DNA of 38,098 nucleotides, taken from assembly GCA_022361195.1 (NCBI GenBank), contig JAKSBJ010000295.1, positions 1 through 38,098 on the forward strand. The letters run 5' to 3'. Position 1 is the first letter of the stretch, and each line of letters starts with the position of its first letter. The stretch is from Flavobacteriales bacterium. Lineage in GTDB: Bacteria > Bacteroidota > Bacteroidia > Flavobacteriales_D > Crocinitomicaceae. The position numbers were made by a program, and so were the translations under genes. Shown piece after piece: positions 1 to 9,554 of the stretch. The notes beneath the pieces were generated by a model. The model made no database searches, was not told where the DNA came from, and saw only the letters and a program-made list of their open reading frames with translations.

Positions 1-206
1 AACATTTTGGTTTCACATGAATATTCATCATAATCAATATCTTGGGGATCGCAGAAATTTTTTACTTTGTCTTGACCACCAAAAATGTCAAATTTGTCAA
101 CGTCCCATTTGCCAACTATATCGAAGTTGCTAAGAGAACATTTTGAATTACAGCTAAATAATAAAATCAGTATTGAGCTTAGCAGAGGGACTATAGGAAG
201 CTTCAT
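1..206 (-). CDS. Lipoprotein, partial (C-terminus beyond the left edge)
   Basis: An open frame starts at the ATG at 206-204 and runs off the left edge with no stop, giving 68 codons. The product begins with a short lysine-containing n-region, a hydrophobic core and the lipobox-like LLFSC, so Cys at about residue 18 should be lipidated after signal peptidase II cleavage. The next residues, FDIVGKWDVDKFD, resemble the first strand of lipocalin-like domains common in Bacteroidota lipoproteins, but that is only a resemblance. It lies 120 bp downstream of leuS on the same strand. Function is unknown. Confidence 0.6.
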   Translation of the reverse strand, partial: MKLPIVPLLSSILILLFSCNSKCSLSNFDIVGKWDVDKFDIFGGQDKVKNFCDPQDIDYDEYSCETKM

Positions 207-326
207 TTAATACGTATTGGCGCTAACGTTTGGCTAAAGCTAACAAATTATTTTGTTGTCTGTGAGATATGATTTCCACCCTCTAATTCCGAAACATTCT
301 GGTCATCTACCATCTGTTCTAACAAC

Positions 327-3137
327 CTAAACTACTACATTCACAATCTTCCCCGGAACCACAATCACCTTTTTAGGCGACTTACCATCCAGGTACTTTT
401 GTGCTTGTTCGTTGGCTAAAACTTCCTTCTCAACATCAGCAGGAGAAAGATCTAAGGCCAATTCTAGTTTAAATCGCATTTTTCCGTTGAATGAAACTGG
501 ATAGGCGTATGCACTCTCAACCAAATACTCTTCGTTGAATTCTGGCCAGCTAGCTTTTGTGATGCTCTCAGTGTGACCTAATTTCTCCCAAATTTCTTCA
601 CAAATGTGAGGAGCATATGGCGAAAGGATAATCGTTAATTGTTCAATAGCCAAACGGTTGTTACACTTTTGCTCGGTCAATTCATTAACGGCAATCATGA
701 AATTAGAAACCCCGGTGTTGAATGAAAAACGATCTAAATCGTCCTTTACCTTCTTGATGGTTTTATGAACCGTTTTCATGGCGTCTTTGCTTGGTTCTTC
801 ATCCGAAACCACAAAGTTTCCATCTTTATCGTGTGACAAACGCCAGAACTTACGCAAGAAGTTACTTACACCATTAATTCCTTTGGTATCCCATGGTTTT
901 GATTGCTCTAATGGTCCTAAGAACATCTCATAGCAACGTAGGGTATCTGCTCCAAATTTTTCTACTAACTCATCAGGAGTTTGAACGTTGTATTTGGATT
1001 TAGACATTTTTTCAATTTCATGTCCGCAGATGTATTCACCGTTATCATTCAAAATGAATTCGGCATTGTTAAATTCTGGCATCCAGTTTTTAAATGCTTC
1101 AAGATCGAGCTTGTCATTATCAACTTTGCTGATCTCTACATTCATTCTGGCTGTTTTATACTCTTTGCGCTTATCAAAGCTGACAAACTTCCCGCTTTCT
1201 TTATCTCTGTAAACAAAACTTGAGCGTCCCAAAATCATCCCTTGATTGATCATTTTAGCAAAAGGTTCTCTAAAACCAATGTAGCCCATGTCAAACAAAA
1301 ACTGATTCCAAAAACGAGAGTACAATAAGTGACCAGTAGCATGCTCAGTTCCTCCAATGTACAAGTCCACCTGATTCCACTGATCTACCCTTTCCCGAGA
1401 AACAAATTCTTTCTCGTTTTGAGGATCCATGTATCTTAAAAAGTACCATGATGATCCTGCCCAACCTGGCATAGTGTTCAACTCCAATGGCCAAATGCTC
1501 GAACCATCTTGCTCAGCATTCGCCTTTATGGTTTTTTCATTCTCATCCCACGACCAGTTGGTAGCATTCCCCAATGGTGGTTCACCAGTTTCAGTTGGTA
1601 AGTACTTATCTACTTCTGGTAACTGCAGTGGTAAATATTCATCCTCAATAAGCTGAGGAATATCGTTTTTATAATAAACCGGGAATGGTTCTCCCCAATA
1701 ACGTTGACGTGAGAAAACAGCATCTCTCAAACGGTAATTGGTTTTTCCTTTTCCAATTCCTTTTTGTTCAATTTCGTGAATGGCACGTTTAATGGCCTTT
1801 TTAGCCGGTAGATCGTTGAGAAAATCCGAATTGGCGATTACTGCATCTTTTTCGGCATAAGCTTGTTCGCTTACGTCCACATCTTTAAAAATATTGATGA
1901 TCTCAATTCCAAAATGGTTGGCAAAATCCCAGTCGCGTTGATCTCCACATGGAACGGCCATTACAGCACCGGTTCCATATCCTGCTAATACATAATCTCC
2001 AATCCAAATTTGAACTTTTGTTCCGTTGAATGGGTGAATGGCATATGCTCCTGTAAATTGCCCTGTAATGTTCTTAACATCCGATTGACGATCTCTTTCT
2101 GTCTTTAAACTGGCTTGTTGTTGATAAGCTTCAACATCTGCTTTGTATTCATCAGTTGTCAATTGAGCCACCAACTCATGCTCCGGAGCTAATACCATGA
2201 ATGAAACGCCAAAAATCGTATCAGGGCGGGTAGTAAATACCTCAATTTCTTCTTCCGAATTTTCAACTTTAAAGCGTACTGAGGCCCCTTGTGATTTTCC
2301 AATCCAGTTACGTTGTTGATCTTTCAATGAATCGGTCCAATCCAATCCATCCAAATCTTCTAATAAACGCTTGGCGTAAGCTGTGATTCGCATGCTCCAC
2401 TGGCGCATCAACTTTTGTTCTACCGGATGTCCGCCTCTTTCCGAAACACCATCTTTAATTTCATCATTGGCTAAAACAGTTCCCAATGCCGGGCACCAGT
2501 TTACCCATGAATCGGCCAAAAAGGTAAGGCGGTAGTTCATTAAGATGTCTTGCTGTTCTTTTTCGCTGAATGCTTTCCATTGTTCAGCAGTGAACGTTTC
2601 AGTTTGATCAGTTGCAGCATCCACATTGGCGTTTCCATTAGCTGCGAATTCAGCAATCAAATCATCAATTGAACGGGCTTTGTCGGCTTGGTTGTCGTAC
2701 CAGGCCATGTACAATTGTTTAAAAATCCACTGAGTCCATTTGTAATAAGCTGGATCGGATGTTTTTACTTCTCGATCCCAATCAAATGAAAAACCAATTT
2801 TGTCCAATTGTTCGCGGTAACGGGCAATGTTGTTTTTGGTCGTCAAGGCTGGGTGTTGCCCGGTTTGAATAGCATATTGCTCAGCGGGTAATCCAAAAGA
2901 ATCATATCCCATTGGATGCAATACGTTAAACCCTTCTAGTTTTTTATAACGAGCGTAAATGCAGGAAGCAATGTATCCCAGTGGATGTCCTACATGTAAT
3001 CCTGCTCCCGAAGGATAAGGAAACATGGTTAAACCATAATACTTTGGTTTGTCCGAATTGTCATCGGCTGCATAAGACTTATTGTCGGCCCAATATTTTT
3101 GCCATTTAGCTTCTAATTCCCTGTGATTGTAATCCAT
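327..3137 (-). CDS. leuS: Leucyl-tRNA synthetase
   Basis: This class Ia aminoacyl-tRNA synthetase charges tRNA-Leu with leucine in the cytosol. The 936-residue product has the HIGH-type signature HVGH at residues 48-51 inside [13 protein letters not shown] and KMSKS at residues 710-714. Between them are the CP1 editing region (TTRPDTIFG near the middle) and the [14 protein letters not shown] stretch before KMSKS. An insertion of about 55 residues follows the first catalytic block, and another precedes KMSKS; as far as I know such insertions occur in Bacteroidota enzymes, so they need not be abnormal. The ATG at 3137 fits the usual N-terminus [16 protein letters not shown] and lies 24 bp downstream of a TAnnTTTG element. 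It appears monocistronic, and I see no clear terminator downstream. Identification is certain. Confidence 0.99.
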   Translation of the reverse strand: MDYNHRELEAKWQKYWADNKSYAADDNSDKPKYYGLTMFPYPSGAGLHVGHPLGYIASCIYARYKKLEGFNVLHPMGYDSFGLPAEQYAIQTGQHPALTTKNNIARYREQLDKIGFSFDWDREVKTSDPAYYKWTQWIFKQLYMAWYDNQADKARSIDDLIAEFAANGNANVDAATDQTETFTAEQWKAFSEKEQQDILMNYRLTFLADSWVNWCPALGTVLANDEIKDGVSERGGHPVEQKLMRQWSMRITAYAKRLLEDLDGLDWTDSLKDQQRNWIGKSQGASVRFKVENSEEEIEVFTTRPDTIFGVSFMVLAPEHELVAQLTTDEYKADVEAYQQQASLKTERDRQSDVKNITGQFTGAYAIHPFNGTKVQIWIGDYVLAGYGTGAVMAVPCGDQRDWDFANHFGIEIINIFKDVDVSEQAYAEKDAVIANSDFLNDLPAKKAIKRAIHEIEQKGIGKGKTNYRLRDAVFSRQRYWGEPFPVYYKNDIPQLIEDEYLPLQLPEVDKYLPTETGEPPLGNATNWSWDENEKTIKANAEQDGSSIWPLELNTMPGWAGSSWYFLRYMDPQNEKEFVSRERVDQWNQVDLYIGGTEHATGHLLYSRFWNQFLFDMGYIGFREPFAKMINQGMILGRSSFVYRDKESGKFVSFDKRKEYKTARMNVEISKVDNDKLDLEAFKNWMPEFNNAEFILNDNGEYICGHEIEKMSKSKYNVQTPDELVEKFGADTLRCYEMFLGPLEQSKPWDTKGINGVSNFLRKFWRLSHDKDGNFVVSDEEPSKDAMKTVHKTIKKVKDDLDRFSFNTGVSNFMIAVNELTEQKCNNRLAIEQLTIILSPYAPHICEEIWEKLGHTESITKASWPEFNEEYLVESAYAYPVSFNGKMRFKLELALDLSPADVEKEVLANEQAQKYLDGKSPKKVIVVPGKIVNVVV

Positions 3138-3161
3138 GATTTACGCCATTAATTTGAAGCG

Positions 3162-3169
3162 CAAATTTA
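3162..3169 (-). promoter_or_regulatory. Bacteroidota -7 promoter element for leuS
   Basis: The minus strand reads TAAATTTG, a perfect match to the Bacteroidota primary-sigma -7 consensus TAnnTTTG, and ends 24 bp before the leuS ATG. No good -33 TTTG is seen at the expected spacing; the nearest is a TTAA about 21 bp upstream. Confidence 0.55.
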
Positions 3170-3200
3170 GAAAATTTAAAGGGAGTAATGTTAAGAGGAC

Positions 3201-3557
3201 TTAGTTATTTGGATAACCCTGCTCTAACCAGCAACGAATTGTTTCCAATTCATCATTTGTTAATGAATCGATCCCAAAATCGTTGGGCATTTTAGGCATG
3301 CTTTGCAAGTCAAAAATGGTGCTTTCAAAAGTACCAATGTTAATGGCGTTGAGTACACCCGGATATTCTAAAACCCATGCATCATGACATCCGGTTCCGG
3401 GGCCAAGACCATTGGCACAAGAGGAACTTAAAATGGGTTTAATTTCGTTTGAATAGCTGACAGTTGTAGCACAATCAACTGGCGCTGCCTGGTCTTTATA
3501 ACAGGAGGTCATCCAGCACAATGAGCTCAATAGTAATAGTCGGATAGGAAGTTTCAT
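3201..3557 (-). CDS. Small lipoprotein with cytochrome c-like stretched heme motif (copy 1)
   Basis: The 118-residue product starts with a lipoprotein signal (lipobox WMTSC near residue 19), so it is probably anchored in the envelope. The mature part follows the layout of small Bacteroidota cytochrome c-like lipoproteins: VSYSNEIKPIL, then a Cys...CysHis segment, a Met-Pro pair (SMPKMP) that could supply an axial ligand, and a C-terminal helix ending CWLEQGYPNN. The heme-binding-like motif is C-X9-CH (CANGLGPGTGCH) instead of CXXCH. The next gene upstream is a paralogue with the same spacing. Whether heme binds is unknown; a structural disulfide is the main alternative. The ATG at 3557 directly precedes the signal peptide. 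Confidence 0.75.
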   Translation of the reverse strand: MKLPIRLLLLSSLCWMTSCYKDQAAPVDCATTVSYSNEIKPILSSSCANGLGPGTGCHDAWVLEYPGVLNAINIGTFESTIFDLQSMPKMPNDFGIDSLTNDELETIRCWLEQGYPNN

Positions 3558-3601
3558 CTAAAAATGGAAACGTGAAAGAGGGACAAAGGTTTGTTTTTAA
3601 C

Positions 3602-3964
3602 CTAGTTTTTTTTGAAGCCTTGTTCAATCCAACACTGCATTAATTTCAATTCTTCGTCGGTTAAAGGATCAATTCCAAAATTGTTGGGAATCAGTGGCAT
3701 GTCTTTTAGGTCCAATACCCGATATTGCCAACTTCCGCCTTTAATTTTGGATTTTACCTGACTATAATCGTGAATCCAGGCATCGTGACAGCCGGTTCCG
3801 GCTCCTTGCCCCGTTACACAGGATGAGTTAATGATGGGAACAATTTCTTGGGAATAACTCACCGTAGTTCCACAATCTCCTGGTTCGGCTTTGTCTTTAT
3901 AACAACCGTTACTGCTCCAAACCAAGGCTCCCAAAAGCAATATTCCAAGCATTTTTCTCTTCAT
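3602..3964 (-). CDS. Small lipoprotein with cytochrome c-like stretched heme motif (copy 2)
   Basis: This 120-residue tandem paralogue of the following minus-strand gene has a lipoprotein signal with lipobox SSNGC near residue 21. It shares YKD.A.P.DC.TTVSYS.EI.PI at the N-terminus, C-X9-CH (CVTGQGAGTGCH), DAW, a DMPLIPNNFGIDPLTDEEL segment and a final CWIEQGF. The two genes are 44 bp apart on the same strand and are probably co-transcribed. They lie downstream of the superoxide dismutase gene but are separated from it by a good terminator. If heme is bound, the protein would be an outer-membrane-anchored electron carrier or sensor. That is inference, and no enzymatic domain is visible. Confidence 0.75.
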   Translation of the reverse strand: MKRKMLGILLLGALVWSSNGCYKDKAEPGDCGTTVSYSQEIVPIINSSCVTGQGAGTGCHDAWIHDYSQVKSKIKGGSWQYRVLDLKDMPLIPNNFGIDPLTDEELKLMQCWIEQGFKKN

Positions 3965-3974
3965 TTATAAAACT

Positions 3975-4007
3975 AAAAAAGGGCTGCTCAATAAAGAACA
4001 GCCCTTT
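3975..4007 (-). terminator. Rho-independent terminator of the superoxide dismutase gene
   Basis: A 9-bp stem (AAAGGGCTG paired with CAGCCCTTT, positions 3978-3986 and 3999-4007) has a 12-nt loop. On the minus strand it is followed by a run of T, just after the dismutase stop codon at 4026. Confidence 0.8.
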
Positions 4008-4025
4008 AAGGTACAAAAAATGAGT

Positions 4026-4631
4026 TTATTTATTGGCAGCGTAGCGTTTGCTTACTTCTTCCCAATTAATCACATTAAAGAAGGCGTTGATGTAATCAGG
4101 TCTTCTGTTTTGGTAATTTAAGTAATAAGCATGCTCCCAAACATCCAATCCAAGGATAGGAGTTCCACCGCATCCAATTCCGTTCATTAAAGGATTGTCC
4201 TGGTTAGGAGTAGAACAAACTTCTACTTTCCCTCCTGCATGAACACATAACCATGCCCATCCTGAACCAAATTGAGTAGCTGCAGCATTTGAGAAAGCTG
4301 TCTTGAATTCGTCAAACGAACCAAAAGCAGCGTTAATAGCATCTGCCAATTCACCACTTGGCTCACCTCCACCGTTTGGAGACATTACTTCCCAAAACAA
4401 GCAGTGGTTGTAGTAACCTCCACCATTGTTTCTTACAGCAGCATTGTCAGCACAGTTTGCTAAAATATCTTCGATTGATTTTCCAGCTAAATCTGTTCCG
4501 TCAATAGCAGCGTTTAATTTGGTTGTATAACCGTTATGGTGTTTTCCATGGTGAATTTCCATGGTTTTAGCGTCAATATGTGGCTCAAGAGCATCGTGAG
4601 CGTATGGTAAATTAGGTAATTCGAATCCCAT
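4026..4631 (-). CDS. sodA: Superoxide dismutase, Mn-type
   Basis: The enzyme converts superoxide to hydrogen peroxide and oxygen. The 201-residue product has the four metal ligands of the Fe/Mn family: His27 (MEIHHGKHH), His76 (YYNHCLFWE), Asp163 and His167 ([15 protein letters not shown]). The second-shell glutamine is Gln144 in NQDNPLM, with glycines at 70-72 where iron enzymes carry Gln, so manganese (or cambialistic) use is predicted. There is no signal peptide, so it acts in the cytoplasm. It has its own -7 element upstream and a terminator downstream, consistent with a monocistronic oxidative-stress gene. Confidence 0.97.
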   Translation of the reverse strand: MGFELPNLPYAHDALEPHIDAKTMEIHHGKHHNGYTTKLNAAIDGTDLAGKSIEDILANCADNAAVRNNGGGYYNHCLFWEVMSPNGGGEPSGELADAINAAFGSFDEFKTAFSNAAATQFGSGWAWLCVHAGGKVEVCSTPNQDNPLMNGIGCGGTPILGLDVWEHAYYLNYQNRRPDYINAFFNVINWEEVSKRYAANK

Positions 4632-4672
4632 TATAATTAATTTTGGTTATTAGATATATTTTATCGTTGTAT

Positions 4673-4680
4673 CAAATTTA
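4673..4680 (-). promoter_or_regulatory. -7 promoter element for the superoxide dismutase gene
   Basis: The minus strand reads TAAATTTG, a perfect TAnnTTTG, 41 bp before the ATG at 4631. No convincing -33 box is visible. Confidence 0.5.
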
Positions 4681-4737
4681 GCATTTCCTGCTTTTTTTCG
4701 GTTCTTGACTTTGGTTTTTCTTGAAACAATTTATTTC

Positions 4738-4745
4738 TATTTTTG
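4738..4745 (+). promoter_or_regulatory. -7 promoter element for the small acidic lipoprotein
   Basis: TATTTTTG matches TAnnTTTG perfectly and lies 36 bp before the ATG at 4782. The T-rich stretch at 4715-4718 is at the right distance for a weak -33 element. Confidence 0.45.
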
Positions 4746-4781
4746 TTTTAATTCTTAAGAAATTAAACGATAAGCAATCAG

Positions 4782-5087
4782 ATGAAAAAGTACATTTTAA
4801 TTCTTGGGCTTGGGCTATTTTTTTCAGTAAGCACAATTTCTTGTGGTGGTGAAGAAGAAGTAAAAGAAGAGCCGGTTGAAAAACCAGAGAAGAAAAACAA
4901 TAACATGAATCAAATCCTCCAGGAGGGATTAAACGAAGCAGTTGAGGAAGTGACTGAACAAATTCAGGATTCAACATCATTTTTAAATGAGGCATTGGAT
5001 ACCATTGGAGATGTTTTAAAAGAGAATAAAGATGAGGTAGAAGATGCAGTGAAAGAAGGCTTGGATAAACTAAACGAATCGTTCTAA
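4782..5087 (+). CDS. Small acidic coiled-coil lipoprotein
   Basis: The 101-residue product has a lipoprotein signal peptide with lipobox STISC, so Cys at about residue 21 should be acylated. The mature part is very acidic: a short E/K/P-rich linker leads into a predicted amphipathic helix (about residues 40-100) with regular hydrophobic spacing, such as LNEAVEEVTEQIQDS and LKENKDEVEDAVKEGLDKL. It has its own promoter element and a strong terminator, so it is a stand-alone gene. I do not recognise a family; a periplasm-facing helical spacer or envelope stress protein is possible but only a guess. Confidence 0.7.
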   Translation: MKKYILILGLGLFFSVSTISCGGEEEVKEEPVEKPEKKNNNMNQILQEGLNEAVEEVTEQIQDSTSFLNEALDTIGDVLKENKDEVEDAVKEGLDKLNESF

Positions 5088-5108
5088 CATAAACGAACTA
5101 AGAATAGT

Positions 5109-5142
5109 AAACCGGTTTGCGATTTGGCAAATCGGTTTTTTT
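5109..5142 (+). terminator. Rho-independent terminator after the small lipoprotein gene
   Basis: A 12-bp stem with one G-U pair (5109-5120 with 5127-5138) and a 6-nt loop is followed by T residues to 5142. Confidence 0.85.
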
Positions 5143-5240
5143 GTGCTCACAACTTTCGTAACCTTCTAACGTTGGCCCGTTGAAAAGTAAAAACCGGAGA
5201 CCTTTAGCAGTTCACTTAATTGATCTAATTTCACTAGATT

Positions 5241-7925
5241 ATGCGAAAGGCGCTTAGAATATTACGAAAGTTCGTGTTTTGGACTTTCTTCGTCTGCCTG
5301 TTTTTTACAACAGTGGTGACGGTTATTCTGTACGCTTATGAGGATGAAATTAAGCAGTACGCGATCGATGAAATTAATTCGCATTTAGAAACCGATATCA
5401 AGGTTAGAAATATCGAACTCTCCATTTTTCACGATTTTCCATACGCTTCTTTGCAGTTTGAGCACGTTTTTATAGCAGATGCCTATAAGGAACGAGAGAG
5501 TGAAGATACTCTACTTTATGCCGAAAACATGTTCTTCAACTTTAGTGTGATGGATATTTGGCAGGGGGATTATAAAGTAAAACGTATCCGGGCCGAAAAC
5601 GGTCAGCTAAATCTAAAAACCAATGCTGATGGGGATTACAATTATGGTATTGTAAAATCAGATCCCGAAGCGGATACTGCTTCATCCAACTTTGAGTTTA
5701 TGCTGGAGTTGTTGAAGTTGAAGAACATCAAGTTTGACTACACCAATCTTTCAACCCGGCAGTTTTATCAAGTTGACATTACCGAAGGCTTGGTAAGAGG
5801 GGATTTTACAGCAACTAACTATAATTTATTAGCCGAGGGAGATTTATTTGTTCATCAAATCCGAAGTAATTCTTTTTCTCTGATTCAGGAAAAGGAGGCA
5901 AAGCTTGATTTGGACTTAAACATTAATACTGAGGGTAAAAAATACACTTTTAATCGAGGAGATTTGGACATTGAGGAAATGCCGTTTAAAATTACCGGAT
6001 TTGTCGATTCTTCAGAGATTGACATGCAGGTAACTGGGCATGATGTTCAATTAAATCAACTAGTGAATAGTTTGGTAGATGAGTCCTTTGCTGAGACGAA
6101 AAAATACGATGGTGAGGGAATCATTGATTTCAGATCGCAGATTAAAGGATCCATTTCTAAAACCGAAATGCCATCGGTAACAGCCGACTTTAGTTTGGCT
6201 GGTGGGTCGCTGATCGAACCAAAAAATAAATTGAAAATTTATGATGTCAATCTCATTGGGTCTTACCAAAATGCTCAAGGGGATAGAAAGGAAAAACTGG
6301 AATTCAAAAACCTTAGTTTAAAACTCCTCAATAGCTATTTTATTGGGAGTGCGATTATGGAAGATTTCTCTCAACCTGTTTTGAATTCAAAGATGAAGGG
6401 GGATTTGGACTTGGCGGCTTTTGATCGCTTTTTTGGATTTAAGGATGTTGAAAAGATTGGAGGACATCTCAAATTGGATTTAGAAACGGTGGTGCAGTTT
6501 TTTGATCCGCAGTACCGAAAAGACAAATTTGAAATTGTACGAGCAAATGGTGATTTGGAATTATCGGATGTGATGTATAAGAGTGCCAATGACCATTTGG
6601 CCTATGAGAAGATTAATGGTAATATTCTCATTCATGGAAAAGATGCTGCGGTCAAAGATTTAAGTATCAAAACGCAAAAGTCCGATATCCTTTTGAGTGG
6701 GGCTTTAAAGAACTTTGTTCCGTTTATTGAAGGTTCGGATGGTTTAGGACTGGTAGCGACTATTGAGTCTGATTTTATTGATTTAAATGAGTTTTTGGGC
6801 GAGAGTAATAAAGAACGAAAAGGTCCTCCACGCGTCTTTGAACTTCCGGCTGCTTTGAATTTGAATACCGAACTACATATACGTGAGGTAAAATGGGATA
6901 ATCATAATTTTAGAGACATCTCCGGAAAATTACTCTATGCTAATCGAAAAGCTTCTCTGAAACAATTAAAATTAAAGACACTTGGTGGTTCGGTTTGGGC
7001 AAATTTAACCTTGAATAATGCCTTGGAAAACGGAAATGTCATTGAGGGAAAAATCAATTTTACAGGTGTTAACGTAAAATCACTTTTTGAGGAATGGGAG
7101 AATTTTGACCAGGAATCGGTCACTCACGAACAAATTTCAGGAAAGGCCAAAGGAAAAGTGGATTTGCTACTCTTTTTTGATCCGTATTTCTCCATTATCA
7201 AAGAAAAAATGTACGTCTTGTCGGACATTGAATTGAGTCAGGGAGCTTTGACAAATTTGGAGACCATGAAATCTGTAACGGATTATATGCGATCGAACAA
7301 AGGCTTAAAACTGCTTTTAAATAAGCACATTGATCAGTTTGAAGAAAAATTGCTAGATCTCCGTTTTTCAACCCTCAATAATAAAATTGAAATCAAGGAT
7401 GGAAGGATCACTATTCCAAAAATGAAAATTAAAACCAATGCAATAGATGTGGATTTGTTTGGTTGGCATGATCTGGATAACATGATTGAATATCACTTTA
7501 GTTTCCGATTCAGAGAACTCAAATCAAAACCCGAATACACAGAGTTTGGAAAGATTGAAGATGATGGTTTAGGGCTGATTGTTTTCTTAACAATGAGTGG
7601 GCATATTGACGATCCTGAGTTTGCTTTGGACAAAGACGAGCGTAAAAATCACATCAAGGAGAATCTAACACATGAAAAGGATAGTTTTAAATCCATTATG
7701 AAATCAGAATTTGGAATGTTTAAAAGAGATTCTACTGTTAAACAAATGGAGCAGGAGAATAAGCATGAGGTAGAGTTTATCTTTTACGAGGAGGAGATTC
7801 AGGAGACAGAAAAGGACACCGTGATGAAAAAGAAAAACAAGAAGTTTACGGGGAAATTCTTTGATAAATTAAAGAAACAACAAGAGGAACAGGATGAGGT
7901 TGAGGTGGAATACGAAAATAATTAG
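5241..7925 (+). CDS. AsmA-like inner-membrane envelope protein
   Basis: The 894-residue product has one N-terminal membrane segment (about residues 10-32) and then a long periplasmic region of alternating beta-rich repeats. The opening block after the membrane segment (YAIDEINSHLETDIKVRNIELSIFHDFPYASL, quoted here only as landmarks IKVRNIELS and FPYASL) is typical of AsmA-family proteins of Bacteroidota. The family belongs to the repeating beta-groove group, which in Proteobacteria (YhdP, TamB, AsmA) moves phospholipids between membranes; a similar role here is inferred. The C-terminus is unusual: about 60 residues of highly charged Lys/Glu sequence. A histidine kinase gene follows after 30 bp and may be co-transcribed. 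Confidence 0.85.
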   Translation: MRKALRILRKFVFWTFFVCLFFTTVVTVILYAYEDEIKQYAIDEINSHLETDIKVRNIELSIFHDFPYASLQFEHVFIADAYKERESEDTLLYAENMFFNFSVMDIWQGDYKVKRIRAENGQLNLKTNADGDYNYGIVKSDPEADTASSNFEFMLELLKLKNIKFDYTNLSTRQFYQVDITEGLVRGDFTATNYNLLAEGDLFVHQIRSNSFSLIQEKEAKLDLDLNINTEGKKYTFNRGDLDIEEMPFKITGFVDSSEIDMQVTGHDVQLNQLVNSLVDESFAETKKYDGEGIIDFRSQIKGSISKTEMPSVTADFSLAGGSLIEPKNKLKIYDVNLIGSYQNAQGDRKEKLEFKNLSLKLLNSYFIGSAIMEDFSQPVLNSKMKGDLDLAAFDRFFGFKDVEKIGGHLKLDLETVVQFFDPQYRKDKFEIVRANGDLELSDVMYKSANDHLAYEKINGNILIHGKDAAVKDLSIKTQKSDILLSGALKNFVPFIEGSDGLGLVATIESDFIDLNEFLGESNKERKGPPRVFELPAALNLNTELHIREVKWDNHNFRDISGKLLYANRKASLKQLKLKTLGGSVWANLTLNNALENGNVIEGKINFTGVNVKSLFEEWENFDQESVTHEQISGKAKGKVDLLLFFDPYFSIIKEKMYVLSDIELSQGALTNLETMKSVTDYMRSNKGLKLLLNKHIDQFEEKLLDLRFSTLNNKIEIKDGRITIPKMKIKTNAIDVDLFGWHDLDNMIEYHFSFRFRELKSKPEYTEFGKIEDDGLGLIVFLTMSGHIDDPEFALDKDERKNHIKENLTHEKDSFKSIMKSEFGMFKRDSTVKQMEQENKHEVEFIFYEEEIQETEKDTVMKKKNKKFTGKFFDKLKKQQEEQDEVEVEYENN

Positions 7926-7955
7926 GCAAAAGAAGCGTTATTTTACTGACGAAAA

Positions 7956-9554
7956 ATGAACCTTTATCACAAAAAACAACGTTGGAAATTGACCCTGTTG
8001 TTGCTGGCAACCTTGTTAGTGACGGCATCACTGTGGTTTTCATTTCAAATTGTCCAAAAAGTTCAGGACAAAGAAGTTGACCGTATTCAGCAATGGGCCG
8101 AGTCGGTGCGACGTAAATCAGAACTGGTCAAATTAACGGATCATACGTTTCAGGAGCTAAGCCAGGCTTTAGAGAATATAAAAGAAAAGGATAGTATTAA
8201 GGTTGAAACCTGGACACTGGCCATGGCTGAGGTGGGAAAGGATCTTACCGATTATTCTTTTGCGGTGAGCATTTTGCAAAATAGCAGCGGAATTCCGGCT
8301 ATTATTACGGATGAGGGTGAAAATTTTGTGTCAGCCTACAATCTGGAGGGATTTGATGCTAATTTGATGGAGTCGATTAAGCTGGCGAATGAAAATCAAT
8401 CGCAGGAATGGTATGACTCTATCTTTCGAATGCAACGAAACGATTCCATTCGGTATTTCATAACCAACTGGCGCGATAACCAGCCTCCAATTGATCTGGT
8501 ATTGTATGGAGATGAGCGACAGAAAGTTTTTTATTTTGATTCGGTCTATTTCAAAACTCAAAAGTTGAAAGCGTTGGAGCAGAGTAGGGATTCTTTGTTT
8601 GAAGGTTTCAATAATGAGTTGATTAATAATGAGTACCTGGTGCCTGTAATGTTCATCGATAAAGAAAATCGAGAAGTGTTGGGAACCAATATGAAAGAGT
8701 ACGAGGAAGGAAATGGACAAGAGCTTTTAGAGAAGCTTTATGCCAATAATGATTCGATCGTTATTGAGTTGGGAGCGGATAGAAATGGAGTGATTTATTA
8801 CGAACATTCGGCTGAACTAATACAAATGAAATATTTCCCTTTTGTACAGTTCTTTATTATTGGATTGTTTGTCCTAATTGCTTATTTGGGATTTAGTACT
8901 TTTCGAAAAGCAGAACAAGATCAGGTTTGGGTGGGAATGGCCAAAGAAACAGCACATCAGCTGGGAACACCAATTTCATCCCTCATGGCCTGGAATCAGT
9001 TGTTAGAGGCACAAGGTACTGATTCCACAATCACCACAGAGATTAATACGGACATTGAGCGTTTAACCAAAGTCACAAATCGGTTTTCAAAAATTGGTTC
9101 GGATGCCATTTTAGAAGAGGCTAACGTTAGAGAAGTGTTACAAACGGCTATCGATTACCTCCGTAAACGAATTTCAAATAAAATCATCATCAATTTCCAT
9201 CATGAGGAAGAAGAAATTTTGGCACCAATTAATGTCTCATTGTTAGAGTGGGTAATTGAAAATATTTCAAAAAATGCAGTTGATGCTATGGAAGACGGTA
9301 AAGGGCAAATTGACCTCACGATTTTCCGTAAAGAAGATGATGTAATCATTGATATTACAGACAATGGCAAAGGAATTCCATCCAATAAAATAAAAACCGT
9401 TTTTCAACCGGGATATACCACTAAAAAACGGGGTTGGGGATTAGGCTTGAGTCTGGTTAAGCGAATTGTAGAAGACTTTCACAAAGGAAAAGTCTTTGTC
9501 CAAAAGTCCGAATTAAATGTCGGAACTACCTTCAGAATTATTTTAAAAGCCTAA
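7956..9554 (+). CDS. Membrane sensor histidine kinase
   Basis: The 532-residue product has membrane segments at about residues 12-33 and 294-312 enclosing a periplasmic sensor region of roughly 260 residues with no motif I recognise. The cytoplasmic part has a phosphoacceptor block with His334 (ETAHQLGTPISSL), an N-box with Asn440 (ENISKNAVDAM), a G1 box (DNGKGIP, from residue 470) and a G2 box (GWGLGLSLVKRI, about 493-504). All catalytic residues are present. No response regulator gene is adjacent, so it is an orphan kinase. It sits 30 bp after the AsmA-like gene, which suggests an envelope signal. Its stop codon overlaps that of the convergent epimerase gene. Confidence 0.93.
   Translation: MNLYHKKQRWKLTLLLLATLLVTASLWFSFQIVQKVQDKEVDRIQQWAESVRRKSELVKLTDHTFQELSQALENIKEKDSIKVETWTLAMAEVGKDLTDYSFAVSILQNSSGIPAIITDEGENFVSAYNLEGFDANLMESIKLANENQSQEWYDSIFRMQRNDSIRYFITNWRDNQPPIDLVLYGDERQKVFYFDSVYFKTQKLKALEQSRDSLFEGFNNELINNEYLVPVMFIDKENREVLGTNMKEYEEGNGQELLEKLYANNDSIVIELGADRNGVIYYEHSAELIQMKYFPFVQFFIIGLFVLIAYLGFSTFRKAEQDQVWVGMAKETAHQLGTPISSLMAWNQLLEAQGTDSTITTEINTDIERLTKVTNRFSKIGSDAILEEANVREVLQTAIDYLRKRISNKIIINFHHEEEEILAPINVSLLEWVIENISKNAVDAMEDGKGQIDLTIFRKEDDVIIDITDNGKGIPSNKIKTVFQPGYTTKKRGWGLGLSLVKRIVEDFHKGKVFVQKSELNVGTTFRIILKA

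Noticed and set aside
207..326. TAACGTTTGGCTAAAGCTAAC-like sequence (direct repeat GCTAAC at 222-227 and 239-244) resembling an integron attC half-site.
   Set aside because: The required GTTRRRY/RYYYAAC core sites and a long imperfect palindrome could not be made out, and no cassette array is visible.
4678..4995. A 105-codon minus-strand open frame overlapping the small acidic lipoprotein gene.
   Set aside because: It is antisense to a plausible lipoprotein with signal peptide, promoter and terminator, and its product is a low-complexity mix without recognisable features.
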